The notes under the pieces were generated by a model. That model saw only the letters and a program-made list of their open reading frames with translations. It had not been told where the DNA came from and did not search any database. Shown here one piece after another: positions 7,586-15,114 of a stretch of DNA of 36,654 nt; within the stretch, counting starts at the first letter, position 1, and each line of letters begins with the position of its first letter. The translations under genes were made by a program, and so were the position numbers. The stretch lies in contig JAGHAU010000186.1 of assembly GCA_021161345.1 (NCBI GenBank), positions 1 through 36,654 on the forward strand, read 5' to 3'. The DNA comes from Anaerolineales bacterium. GTDB lineage: Bacteria; Chloroflexota; Anaerolineae; Anaerolineales; UBA11858.

Positions 7586-8440
7586 ATCATAAAAACCTAT
7601 CCTAAATGTTATGACTGCATTGTCAGGCAGTCAGTCAATGCTGTCTTATTGAATGAAGACGACGAGTTTATTCAAATCCAAACTATTCGAAAAGTGATAA
7701 GCAAACTTGCCCAGATGGACGACAAACTCAGTCCTTCTGAGATCGCTGGCGAGACAAACCGGGTGATCAGAGATTCCCCGGGAGTAATAGACCTTTATAA
7801 AGACGAAAAAGAAGTCAGCCATCAACATGCGCTCAATTACCAGGATGACCTGAGGGATTTGATCTTAAAAGGTCGGGATCGCCTGGAGCAGGGACTGAAG
7901 GTCAGCGCCGCAGGCAATATAATCGATATCATTCATGCCATCGATTATGATCTGTGGGAAGAAGTGGAGAAGACGGTCAGCCAGGAACTCCAAGGTGGCG
8001 GGCTGGAAGCTTTCCGGAAGGGATTGAACGCCGCCCCGCACTTGTTATATCTTGCAGATAATGTTGGTGAAACGATCTTTGATAGGGTCTTTATCGAGAC
8101 CTTGGATATACCTGTAAAATATGTTGTCAAAAGTGGACCGGTTCTCAATGATGCAACCCTTGACTATGCAGTGGCGGCCGGGTTAGATCAGGTAGCCGAA
8201 GTTGTGGAAACAGGGTCCTGGGCTCCTGGAACTGTCCTATCTCAAACCACACCGGATTTTCAGAAGCTTTTTTTGGAATCGCCCTTGGTTCTCTCCAAAG
8301 GACAGGCGAATTATGAAACCATGGATGAACGGGGAGACAAAGTGTTTTTCCTGCTGCGAACCAAATGCCCTGTGCTCAGCAGCCGATTAGATATTCCAAT
8401 CGGCAACCTGGTATTAAAACAGGGACTCCCTCTTAATTGA
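7586..8440 (+). CDS. DUF89/ARMT1-like metal-dependent phosphatase, no standard start codon
   Basis: This is a DUF89-family protein; the family contains metal-dependent sugar-phosphate and damage-control phosphatases. Visible motifs are a CYDC pair near the N-terminus, as many prokaryotic members have, DNVGETIFDR, GPVLNDAT and the C-terminal TKCPVLSSRLDIPIGNLVLKQ-type ending. Translated homology-like sequence begins at KTYPKC, but the frame has no ATG, GTG or TTG between the TGA at 7568 and a TTG at 7649, and starting at 7649 would remove the CxxC. The most likely start is ATC 7586 or ATA 7589, 7-10 bases after AGGGGG (7573-7578). That gives about 284 residues, normal for the family. A phosphatase at the end of a sugar-phosphate operon fits removal of stray sugar phosphates (inference). 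Confidence 0.75.
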   Translation: MIKTYPKCYDCIVRQSVNAVLLNEDDEFIQIQTIRKVISKLAQMDDKLSPSEIAGETNRVIRDSPGVIDLYKDEKEVSHQHALNYQDDLRDLILKGRDRLEQGLKVSAAGNIIDIIHAIDYDLWEEVEKTVSQELQGGGLEAFRKGLNAAPHLLYLADNVGETIFDRVFIETLDIPVKYVVKSGPVLNDATLDYAVAAGLDQVAEVVETGSWAPGTVLSQTTPDFQKLFLESPLVLSKGQANYETMDERGDKVFFLLRTKCPVLSSRLDIPIGNLVLKQGLPLN

Positions 8441-8443
8441 CCC

Positions 8444-9841
8444 TCATAATTCAAACTTAGCGCCAGGCTCTGGATAAACAACGTCAGGGAATCCCTGTTC
8501 TTCTAGTTTCTCCATCAGCGGTTCAGCGCCGCGCGGTTCACCGTGCACTAAAAACACTTTCTTGAGCGTGTCCTTGGTTGCGTGTGCGTAAGCCAGCAGC
8601 CCGTCCTGTCCTGCATGGGCCGAGAACCCATTGATCGTGACTACTTCCGCCCGCCGAAAATATTTCTTTCCAAAGATCTTGATGTCTTTTTCTTGATCGG
8701 CCAGGCGCCGCCCCAGAGTATGAGGAGCCTGCCATGAAACGATCAGAATTGTATTACGAGAATCCTCGACGTGGTTTTTCAGGTGGTGGAGAATGCGTCC
8801 TGTTTCCGCCATGCCGGAAGCCGAGATAACAACATAGGGCGGATCGGTAAAATTAATGGCTTTTGACTCCTCCACGGACAGGGTATATTTCAACCGATCA
8901 AACCCTAAAGCGGCTTGATGTTTATCATCAGCGATGAACTGTCTGGTCTCTTCATCAAAGCACTCTGGATGATCCCTGAAAACTTGCGAGGCTCGAATAG
9001 CCAATGGGCTATCCACAAAGACAGGTATTTCTGGAATATCTCCACTTTCCATCATTTTATGCAGCCCAAAAACAAGTTCCTGGGTTCTCCCCACTGCAAA
9101 GGCAGGTATAATCACCCGCCCTTTACGATGAATGGTCCTCTGGACCACTTCTTTCAATTCAACGAAGGCAGCGTCAGTGTCTCTCTTTTTAGTATCCCCA
9201 TAGGTGGACTCCATGATCAGGTAATCGGCTTTCCTCGGCAGCACAGGATCCTGGATGAGCAGCAATCCGGGCCTGCCAATATCTCCTGAGAACCATAACC
9301 GTTTGGTTTGCCCGTTTTCCTCTACATCCAGAACGACGGCGGCTGATCCCAGGATGTGGCCGGCATCTACCAGGTACGCTTTTACTCCGGGAGCGGGCTG
9401 AAAGACCTCTTCATAATTCAAGCAGTGGAATAGTGGTGCGACCCTGGCGGCATCCTCTTTTGTGTAGAGCGGCTCTATGAGCGGTTTGTCTTGTTTCTCC
9501 AGTCTTTTATTGAGATATTCGGCATCTTTTTCGTGAATATAACCAGAATCCAGCAGCATGATATTGTCCAAATGGGCAGTTGCGTACGTGGTGTAGATTG
9601 GCCCCCTGTAGCCTTGTTTGACAAGATTGGGCAAATTGCCGCTGTGATCAATATGGGCATGAGATAAAATTACGGCATCCAGGTCGGCGGGAGAGAAGGG
9701 AAAATTCCTGTTGCGTTTATAACTCTCTTTCCGCTTACCCTGGTATAAACCGCAGTCCAGCAAGATTTTGTGATGCCCAACTTCCAGTAGATGCATTGAA
9801 CCGGTAACTGTCCTGGCTGCTCCATAAAAAGTGAGATTCAC
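8444..9841 (-). CDS. Beta-CASP metallo-beta-lactamase RNA nuclease (Ysh1/CPSF73-like)
   Basis: This 465-residue protein has all motifs of the beta-CASP ribonuclease family. The metal site includes HAHIDHSG (61-68), VDAGHILGSA and FSGDIGRPG; the beta-CASP region shows ESTYGD, IPAFAVGRTQE, DSPLAIRAS and SASGMAETGR, and the C-terminus has GFSAHAGQDGL and VHGE. Such proteins cut or trim RNA in the cytoplasm. The start is GTG at 9841, with GGGAG about 8 bases before it. It lies 13 bases after the RNase D stop, so the two RNA nucleases are co-transcribed. Its stop is only three bases from the end of the convergent DUF89 gene. It is distinct from RNase J, which is longer. Confidence 0.9.
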   Translation of the reverse strand: MNLTFYGAARTVTGSMHLLEVGHHKILLDCGLYQGKRKESYKRNRNFPFSPADLDAVILSHAHIDHSGNLPNLVKQGYRGPIYTTYATAHLDNIMLLDSGYIHEKDAEYLNKRLEKQDKPLIEPLYTKEDAARVAPLFHCLNYEEVFQPAPGVKAYLVDAGHILGSAAVVLDVEENGQTKRLWFSGDIGRPGLLLIQDPVLPRKADYLIMESTYGDTKKRDTDAAFVELKEVVQRTIHRKGRVIIPAFAVGRTQELVFGLHKMMESGDIPEIPVFVDSPLAIRASQVFRDHPECFDEETRQFIADDKHQAALGFDRLKYTLSVEESKAINFTDPPYVVISASGMAETGRILHHLKNHVEDSRNTILIVSWQAPHTLGRRLADQEKDIKIFGKKYFRRAEVVTINGFSAHAGQDGLLAYAHATKDTLKKVFLVHGEPRGAEPLMEKLEEQGFPDVVYPEPGAKFEL

Positions 9842-9854
9842 GGTTTTCTCCCGC

Positions 9855-10997
9855 CTAGCTGATATTTAGTAATATAGACAGAATGTCGTCCCCAAATCTT
9901 TCCAATCGCCAGGGAACTTCTTTCAATACCAGGGCCAACTCGGAACGGTTTTTTGGGTTGGATGAGATCAAGCTGTACATGATCTCGCGGGGAAGTACAA
10001 CAGCAGAATTCACATTCATTTTTCGGGCTGTGATCTTGCGCCAATCACGGAGAGCCTTTTCTCGGGCCAGGTAGGAGTCATCCAGGCGCTTTTTCCGGGG
10101 AGGGAGTTCTGGTTTTGATGCCATACCATTCTGGATGGCATCTACCAATCCCTCTGCGTGCCGCTGAATGGCTTTCCCTCCGGGAATATTCAAACTTAGC
10201 AGCTGCTTTACCGACGTGGGTGATTCTTCGGCCAGGAGGAGCAATGTTTTGGCGCTGAGCACCTTAAACACAGGTAGATCCCTTTTTTTAGCAACATCTT
10301 CCCTATACTCACAAAGCCTGGCGAGCACCGCAGCCTTCTGGGGGGACAGTTTCCGGGCCCCATTTATGCGCCAACAGGAAGCGATGTTCTCCTCCTTGGG
10401 TTGGCGGTGTACCTGGCAGGCCCGTTTAAAATCCTCCGAGGCGATCGAAGTGAAGCCTTGCTCTTCCAGCTCCGCAGCCAGGACCTGGCGGATTTTGATC
10501 AAATGATGGGTATCCATTTGGGCATACTGGAGCATATCATCGGACAGGGGCCGTTTCCCCCAGTCCGCCCGCTGATATTTCTTGTTTACCTTGATGCCAA
10601 CGATCTCCTCCATCAGGGTATCCAACCCCAGTTTTTCCCTACCCAGGATCTGGGCAGCCAGCATGGTATCAAACAAATTTCTGAATTCAAATTTGAAATC
10701 ATCGTACATGATCAAAATATCATATTCCGAAGCATGGAACACTTTTTCAATATCGGAATTCTTGAAGATCCGACCCAGGGGAGCCAGGTCAACCAGCGGT
10801 AGAGGATCGATGATGTAATCTGCCGAATCTGTTGAGATCTGGATCAGGCAAACCTGCTCCCGGTAAGCGAACAAACTATTGGCTTCGGTATCGATTGCCA
10901 GGATCTTTTCATTTTGCAGGCGCTGCATCAGTTCTTCAAAAATCAGCTGCTTGTTTATGAATTCCGGTGCGGGAAAGTGATTTGTGCGAGATGACAT
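9855..10997 (-). CDS. rnd: RNase D-like 3'-5' exoribonuclease
   Basis: This 380-residue protein has the DEDDy exonuclease domain: Asp36 and Glu38 in AIDTEAN, the central FHASEYDILIMYDDF segment, and YAQMDTHHL for the last Tyr/Asp pair. HRDC-like helical regions follow (about 205-285 and a weaker one to the end). RNase D trims 3' ends of tRNA and other structured RNA. It is the first gene of a two-gene minus-strand unit with the beta-CASP nuclease. No Shine-Dalgarno site is visible; instead a TATAAT ends only 8 bases before the ATG, so the mRNA may be leaderless. Confidence 0.9.
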   Translation of the reverse strand: MSSRTNHFPAPEFINKQLIFEELMQRLQNEKILAIDTEANSLFAYREQVCLIQISTDSADYIIDPLPLVDLAPLGRIFKNSDIEKVFHASEYDILIMYDDFKFEFRNLFDTMLAAQILGREKLGLDTLMEEIVGIKVNKKYQRADWGKRPLSDDMLQYAQMDTHHLIKIRQVLAAELEEQGFTSIASEDFKRACQVHRQPKEENIASCWRINGARKLSPQKAAVLARLCEYREDVAKKRDLPVFKVLSAKTLLLLAEESPTSVKQLLSLNIPGGKAIQRHAEGLVDAIQNGMASKPELPPRKKRLDDSYLAREKALRDWRKITARKMNVNSAVVLPREIMYSLISSNPKNRSELALVLKEVPWRLERFGDDILSILLNIS

Positions 10998-11005
10998 AGA
11001 GATAT

Positions 11006-11064
11006 ATTATAGGATAAACGTTAAAAGTTGGAAGGTTGAACGTTCTACCATTCTAACTTTATCC
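11006..11064 (-). promoter_or_regulatory. Promoter and nested inverted repeats before rnd
   Basis: On the minus strand TATAAT occupies 11011-11006, eight bases before the rnd ATG, with a weak TTCCAA 16 bases upstream. Immediately upstream, GGATAAAcGTTA (11012-11023) is mirrored by TAACTTTATCC (11054-11064), and the loop holds GGTTGAACGTTCTACC (11034-11049), a near-perfect palindrome. There is no T-run, so an operator or cruciform is more likely than a terminator for the upstream GNAT gene. The regulator is unknown. Confidence 0.45.
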
Positions 11065-11109
11065 TTGAATTTCATGAGATTTTTATTTGTGGGGATATAA
11101 ACCTGGCTG

Positions 11110-11577
11110 CTATTGGATATTCTTTTCAAATACCAAAGCGTTATCTCCCCCTTTGTAGTATTTCTTCCATACTTCAATTTGCTGATATCCGTGTTTTTGA
11201 TAGAGCTGAATGGCTGGCTGATTGGATTGGCGAACGCTTAAACGAATTTTGGGCAGGTTCACTTCTTCCTCACAGATCCGGATCAGGGAAGATCCGATAC
11301 CAGATTTCCTATAGTCGGGCAGGACTGCCAGAGTGGCGATCCAGGCAGTTTGCTGCGAGCGCCTTAGATCCATAGCGATAAAACCGACCAGGTTTTCCTG
11401 ATCTGCCGCTTTATACCGGATGATCTGGGGGATGGTCAGGACCCCCATAATATCCAGCAGGGGCCAGGCATCCAGCTGGAAACAAACCTTTTCCAGCTGA
11501 TGCAGGTCTTTTAAGTCACGCCAGGTAGCGGTTTCGATGGTGATGCCGCTACCTGGAAGGATTTTATGAACACTCAT
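11110..11577 (-). CDS. GNAT-family N-acetyltransferase, RimI-like
   Basis: This 155-residue protein is a single GNAT domain. The acetyl-CoA-binding segment is visible as IATLAVLPDYRKSGIGSSLI (motif V...P.YR..GIG), followed by the LSVRQSNQPAIQLYQKHGYQ stretch typical of RimI-type protein N-acetyltransferases. Substrate is not known; RimI-like enzymes acetylate protein N-termini, but many relatives act on small molecules. It follows the YghO-like gene by 24 bases on the same strand, so they are probably one operon. The start ATG at 11577 has no strong ribosome site, which fits coupling to the upstream gene. Confidence 0.8.
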   Translation of the reverse strand: MSVHKILPGSGITIETATWRDLKDLHQLEKVCFQLDAWPLLDIMGVLTIPQIIRYKAADQENLVGFIAMDLRRSQQTAWIATLAVLPDYRKSGIGSSLIRICEEEVNLPKIRLSVRQSNQPAIQLYQKHGYQQIEVWKKYYKGGDNALVFEKNIQ

Positions 11578-11601
11578 GGTTCGATCCGGTGTTAAGCCAG
11601 G

Positions 11602-12747
11602 TTAAAGTGTTTTTTCATAGAATCGGTAGGTTTTATAGACTTCCGCCCCCATGGCAATGATGGGGCGATTCATCTTGTCATTGTTGTCAAGGATCCAGCT
11701 CATTTCAGACATCTTCATGCCTTTTTTGATGGCTGCCTGGGCAGATTTATAGTAAAACAGGGCATCTATGCCCAGAGTACGATATTCGGGGATCACACCC
11801 AGGACCAGGACCCGCACCCAGGAAACTTTCTTGAGTACCTTCCAGTTCCAAACTAGTTTTAACATGGTCCACCATTCCGGTGAATTGGGTTTAGGGTAGG
11901 CTTTGAGCAGGGGTTCGTTCAGGTCTGGCAGCGTAATGCTGAAGCCTACAGTTTTCCCGTCTTTTTCAGCGATATAGGTTAAATCTGGATCAAGAATATC
12001 ATGAAGTTCATCAGCCAGCTGGTCAAATTCAGCATCAGTCATGGGCACAAATCCCCAGTTTTGGGACCAGGCTTCGTTATAGAGCAACTTAACCTTGGCG
12101 ACTTCCTCGTCATATATTTTCATATTTATACGACGAAGAGAGATTTCCTTACGCTCCAGGATCTTGGTGGTGATTTTTTCCAGGCGCTCTCCAATGTTGT
12201 CCATGAAATCTTTCACTGGCAGTTGGTAGGCCCACAAATCCCGGGCATATTTAAATCCTGCCTTTTCAACAAAATCGACATAATAACGGGGATTATAGGT
12301 CATCAATATACGGGGGCTGTCATCAAATCCGTCTACCAGTAATCCGCATTCATCATTGGTGTTCCACTGGGCCGGGCCGCGCAGTGCGGTGTGACCCTTC
12401 TCTCGGGCCCAATTTTCAGCCGTCTTTAATAATGCTTCAGCGGCTTCGTAATCTTCCAGAACCTCAAAGAAACCAAAAAACCCGACATTCTCATTTTGAA
12501 ATTCATTGTGCCGTCCATTGGTAAAGGCTGCAATGGTTCCGACTATTTCATCCCCTCTTAATGCCATATAAAGTTGGGCCTCGCTGTGTTCAAAGAAGGG
12601 ATTTTTCTTCGGATCTGTGAAGTGTAGACGTTCTGAAAAAATAGGAGGAACCCAGTAAGGATCGTCTTTATAAACTTTCCAGGGGAAACTTAAGAAGGCT
12701 TTCCTATCTTCAATATTTTCAACAGGTTTGACAACAAGGGGATTCAT
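11602..12747 (-). CDS. YghO-like protein with GNAT fold
   Basis: This 381-residue protein resembles the uncharacterised YghO family. Its N-terminal half includes the family-like FPWKVYKDDPYWVPP opening and EIVGTIAAFTN; the middle has LRGPAQWNTNDECGLLVDGF. The C-terminal half carries a second acetyltransferase-like core, with VLGVIPEYRTLGIDALFY taking the place of the acetyl-CoA loop. It appears to be two GNAT-like halves with a degenerate cofactor loop, so activity is unproven. The ATG has an AAAGGAA site about 7 bases upstream. It heads a two-gene unit with the RimI-like gene and is divergent from the Lgt-like gene across a 95-base region. Confidence 0.8.
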   Translation of the reverse strand: MNPLVVKPVENIEDRKAFLSFPWKVYKDDPYWVPPIFSERLHFTDPKKNPFFEHSEAQLYMALRGDEIVGTIAAFTNGRHNEFQNENVGFFGFFEVLEDYEAAEALLKTAENWAREKGHTALRGPAQWNTNDECGLLVDGFDDSPRILMTYNPRYYVDFVEKAGFKYARDLWAYQLPVKDFMDNIGERLEKITTKILERKEISLRRINMKIYDEEVAKVKLLYNEAWSQNWGFVPMTDAEFDQLADELHDILDPDLTYIAEKDGKTVGFSITLPDLNEPLLKAYPKPNSPEWWTMLKLVWNWKVLKKVSWVRVLVLGVIPEYRTLGIDALFYYKSAQAAIKKGMKMSEMSWILDNNDKMNRPIIAMGAEVYKTYRFYEKTL

Positions 12748-12805
12748 GGGTTTTTCCTTTTACGTGGAAATTGAAAATCATCTATCATTCATTTTGATCG
12801 TTTTT

Positions 12806-12842
12806 ATTATACTAGATACCCCCCCTATGGTATGATTTTAGG
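12806..12842. promoter_or_regulatory. Divergent promoters between yghO-like and lgt-like genes
   Basis: On the minus strand TATAAT lies at 12811-12806, giving the YghO-like gene a leader of about 50 bases. On the plus strand an extended -10, TGGTATGAT (-10 box 12831-12836), places the start point at about 12843, exactly the GTG of the Lgt-like gene, so that transcript may be leaderless. The -35 boxes are poor for both. Confidence 0.45.
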
Positions 12843-13595
12843 GTGATTACACAACCCCTTTTCCTGGGGACCTTTTCCCTTTACTCGATCATCCTGTCCG
12901 GTACAGTCGCCCTGGGTTTATTCTTATCCTGGTGGATAGCAGAGGATAAACGGACTTTTATCCTTGATGCTGGATTAGGAATCATTTTAACCAGCCTGCT
13001 GGGCGCCAGGGTAGGTTTTGTGCTCCGAAACCTGGTATATTTCCTGGAGCATCCTGGTCAGATGCCTCAATTCTGGCTGGGCGGGCTTAGCTGGCCAGGA
13101 GCTTTGATTGGTGCCGGATTAGCTGTCGTTGGCATCCACTTGATCTGGAAAGAACCCCTGGGAGAACTCGCGGATCAGTATCTACCTCTTTTGGGAATGA
13201 TGGCATTTGGAACCTGGTTGGTGTCCTGGGGGACCGGGATTGGTTATGGTCCGGAGGTTGAGGCCTGGTATGGAATTCTTGTGCAGGATCTGTATGGGCT
13301 TTCCCTGAAACGATGGCCCCTGCCGATCTTGGGAGCTTTGCTCAGTGGGGGATGGACAGCAGGTGTGATCCTCTTTCCAATCAAACGCCAGAGAGATCAC
13401 GGATTCCGGGCGCTGACCGGAACGGCGGGTTTATTGGCAATTAATGGCGTGATCTCATTCTTTAAAATTGATCCGGTTCCTGTTTTGTGGGGGCTGCGAT
13501 GGGAAAGCTGGTTTTCTCTGATTTCCCTTGCTATTATAATGATCTACCTTTTTATGGCCAGGACTGATGAAAAAGATGAAGGATCTAACCCTTAA
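12843..13595 (+). CDS. Lgt-like (prolipoprotein diacylglyceryl transferase family) membrane protein lacking key residues
   Basis: This 250-residue, very hydrophobic protein (about seven membrane segments) has the Lgt layout: GARVGFVLRNLVYF (54-67) and WLGGLSWPGALIGAG (78-92) match the GAR and W.GGLS..G motifs. However, the position of the essential His in the HGG motif is Trp84-Pro85-Gly86. The Lgt signature R-G-N-F-N-E-G is replaced by WGTGIGYGPEVEAWYG (129-144), and the later HPxQLYE-type motif is absent. It is therefore probably not a working lipoprotein transferase; a paralogue with another role or substrate is more likely. The start is GTG and its 3' end overlaps nadE by 20-29 bases. Confidence 0.7.
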   Translation: MITQPLFLGTFSLYSIILSGTVALGLFLSWWIAEDKRTFILDAGLGIILTSLLGARVGFVLRNLVYFLEHPGQMPQFWLGGLSWPGALIGAGLAVVGIHLIWKEPLGELADQYLPLLGMMAFGTWLVSWGTGIGYGPEVEAWYGILVQDLYGLSLKRWPLPILGALLSGGWTAGVILFPIKRQRDHGFRALTGTAGLLAINGVISFFKIDPVPVLWGLRWESWFSLISLAIIMIYLFMARTDEKDEGSNP

Positions 13596-14394
13596 TTCAC
13601 AAGAAGCAATTCGGGCCTTAACTGGTTTCATTCAGACCGTAATGCAAGATGCCGGCTTCAATAAAGTTGTCCTGGGCATTTCTGGTGGTGTGGACTCCGC
13701 TCTCAGTGCCTTTTTATCTGCTAAAGCCCTAGGGGCTGAGAATATGCTGGCCCTGCGCCTGCCTTATAGAACCTCGTCTCCAGAATCCCTGGAACATGCT
13801 CAATTGGTCATCGATGAACTTGGCTGCCCCTCAAAAACGATCGAGATCACTGAGGCGGTCGATGCAATCCTGGCCCAGAACCCGGATGCAACTCCCGTCC
13901 GCCGCGGCAACGTTATGGCCAGAGTGCGGATGATAAATATTTATGACCAATCAGCAGCTTTCCCTGGCTTGGTGGTTGGCACGGGGAATAAAACTGAAAC
14001 CTTGTTGGGATACAGTACTATCCATGGTGACGGAGCTTATGATTTCAACCCCCTGGCCGATCTGTACAAAGCCCAGGTTCGCCAGCTTGCAGGTGAATTG
14101 GGGGTCCCTGAGGTGATTATCAATAAAGCGCCCTCTGCGGATTTGTGGGCAGGACAGACAGATGAAGCGGAACTTGGATATTCCTATGATGACATGGATC
14201 AGATCTTTTACTGTTTAGTAGAAGAGAGTTATACGCGGGATGATTGCCTTAAAGGTGGTTTTGCTCCGGAATTTGTGGATGCCATTACCAAACGTATCAA
14301 ACAGTATCGTTTTAAGAGCATCCTTCCCAGGGCGGGATCTGTTGGACAATACTCTCTTGCAGGCCTGGAGGAATTGCCTTTTTATAAGGCATGA
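13567..14394 (+). CDS. nadE: NH3-dependent NAD+ synthetase
   Basis: This 275-residue enzyme converts nicotinic acid adenine dinucleotide to NAD+ using ATP and ammonia. The PP-loop motif SGGVDS is at 39-44. The diagnostic GTGNKTETLLGY and HGDGAYDFNPLADLYKAQVR segments and the KAPSADLWAGQTDE loop are intact. There is no glutaminase domain, so ammonia is the nitrogen source. Two starts are possible: ATG 13567 and ATG 13576; both overlap the end of the Lgt-like gene, which suggests translational coupling. The C-terminus is complete and the gene is convergent with the glpD remnant. Confidence 0.93.
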   Translation: MKKMKDLTLNSQEAIRALTGFIQTVMQDAGFNKVVLGISGGVDSALSAFLSAKALGAENMLALRLPYRTSSPESLEHAQLVIDELGCPSKTIEITEAVDAILAQNPDATPVRRGNVMARVRMINIYDQSAAFPGLVVGTGNKTETLLGYSTIHGDGAYDFNPLADLYKAQVRQLAGELGVPEVIINKAPSADLWAGQTDEAELGYSYDDMDQIFYCLVEESYTRDDCLKGGFAPEFVDAITKRIKQYRFKSILPRAGSVGQYSLAGLEELPFYKA

Positions 14395-14420
14395 AACCTT
14401 TTTTGTTGGGTTAGTGCGCC

Positions 14421-14981
14421 CTAGATCCTTACAGCGTGTTTTTCTCTGAGCAGCGCCAAGGCCCTTTCCTTCTCCCGGATTTTTTGTTTAGCTGTCCACC
14501 CCGGATTATCTCCGATAATTTCAGCCAATTCCACCAGAGATTCTTCTGACACCTTTCCAACCCAGGATGTTTTTGTGCGGCGCAGCACCAGATCATCCAG
14601 GCGAGTGACCATTTCATTCTCAATCAAGAATTTCAAGGGAGAATTAAAAATTCCAGACAGCCATTTGAAGATCGGATTGGTTGTAGGTAGAGGGTGAGTT
14701 AAATGGGGCGCATTGCGGAGTAAATTATTGCGTTCGTGAAGGGCTTCTTTTACCAGCCTGAACTCACCGTTTTCAAGGTAGCGAATGCCGCCATGCAGCA
14801 TGTGGGATGAGGCTGTGCTGGCTCCGGAGCAAAAACCCTCTTTGTCTACGATCAGACAATCCACACCCTGCAGGGCCAGATCCCTGAACGTGCCGATGCC
14901 GTTGATCCCGGCACCGATGATAAGCACAGTTGTTTGTGGTTTGTCTTTGATATTTTGTAGGGTGTTCTTTCTATTGCTCAT
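14421..14981 (-). pseudogene. glpD: glpD remnant: glycerol-3-phosphate dehydrogenase with a large internal deletion
   Basis: This 186-residue open frame joins the two ends of an FAD-dependent glycerol-3-phosphate dehydrogenase, normally about 520-560 residues. Residues 17-119 contain the FAD-binding GAGINGIGTFRDLALQG, the GASTASSHMLHGGIRYLE loop and the PLPTTNPIFKWLSG segment. Residues 121-186 resemble the family C-terminus (MVTRLDDLVLRRTKTSW, then a helical tail). The substrate-binding middle, about 300 or more residues, is missing, with the junction near residue 119-121 (about 14618-14627). The frame is kept and an AGGAAGAAGGAA site precedes the ATG, so a short protein may be made, but it cannot be a complete enzyme. 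Confidence 0.8.
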
Positions 14982-15114
14982 CGGGTTCCTTCTTCCTGGG
15001 GCAGCTTTGACCCTGGGGTTATAATTAATTCGGGTCTATTTTATCACTCCAGTATTGAACGACCAGAACCCTGAAATCTACTTTGTACCAGATTATTGAA
15101 GGTCCGGAGATTAT

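Noticed and set aside
10401-10802. A 133-codon plus-strand open frame
   Set aside because: It is antisense to rnd, whose catalytic motifs are intact, and no family features were seen.
11012-11064. Inverted repeat as a terminator of the GNAT gene
   Set aside because: Neither strand has a T-run after the stem, and the sequence overlaps the rnd promoter, so it is listed as regulatory instead.
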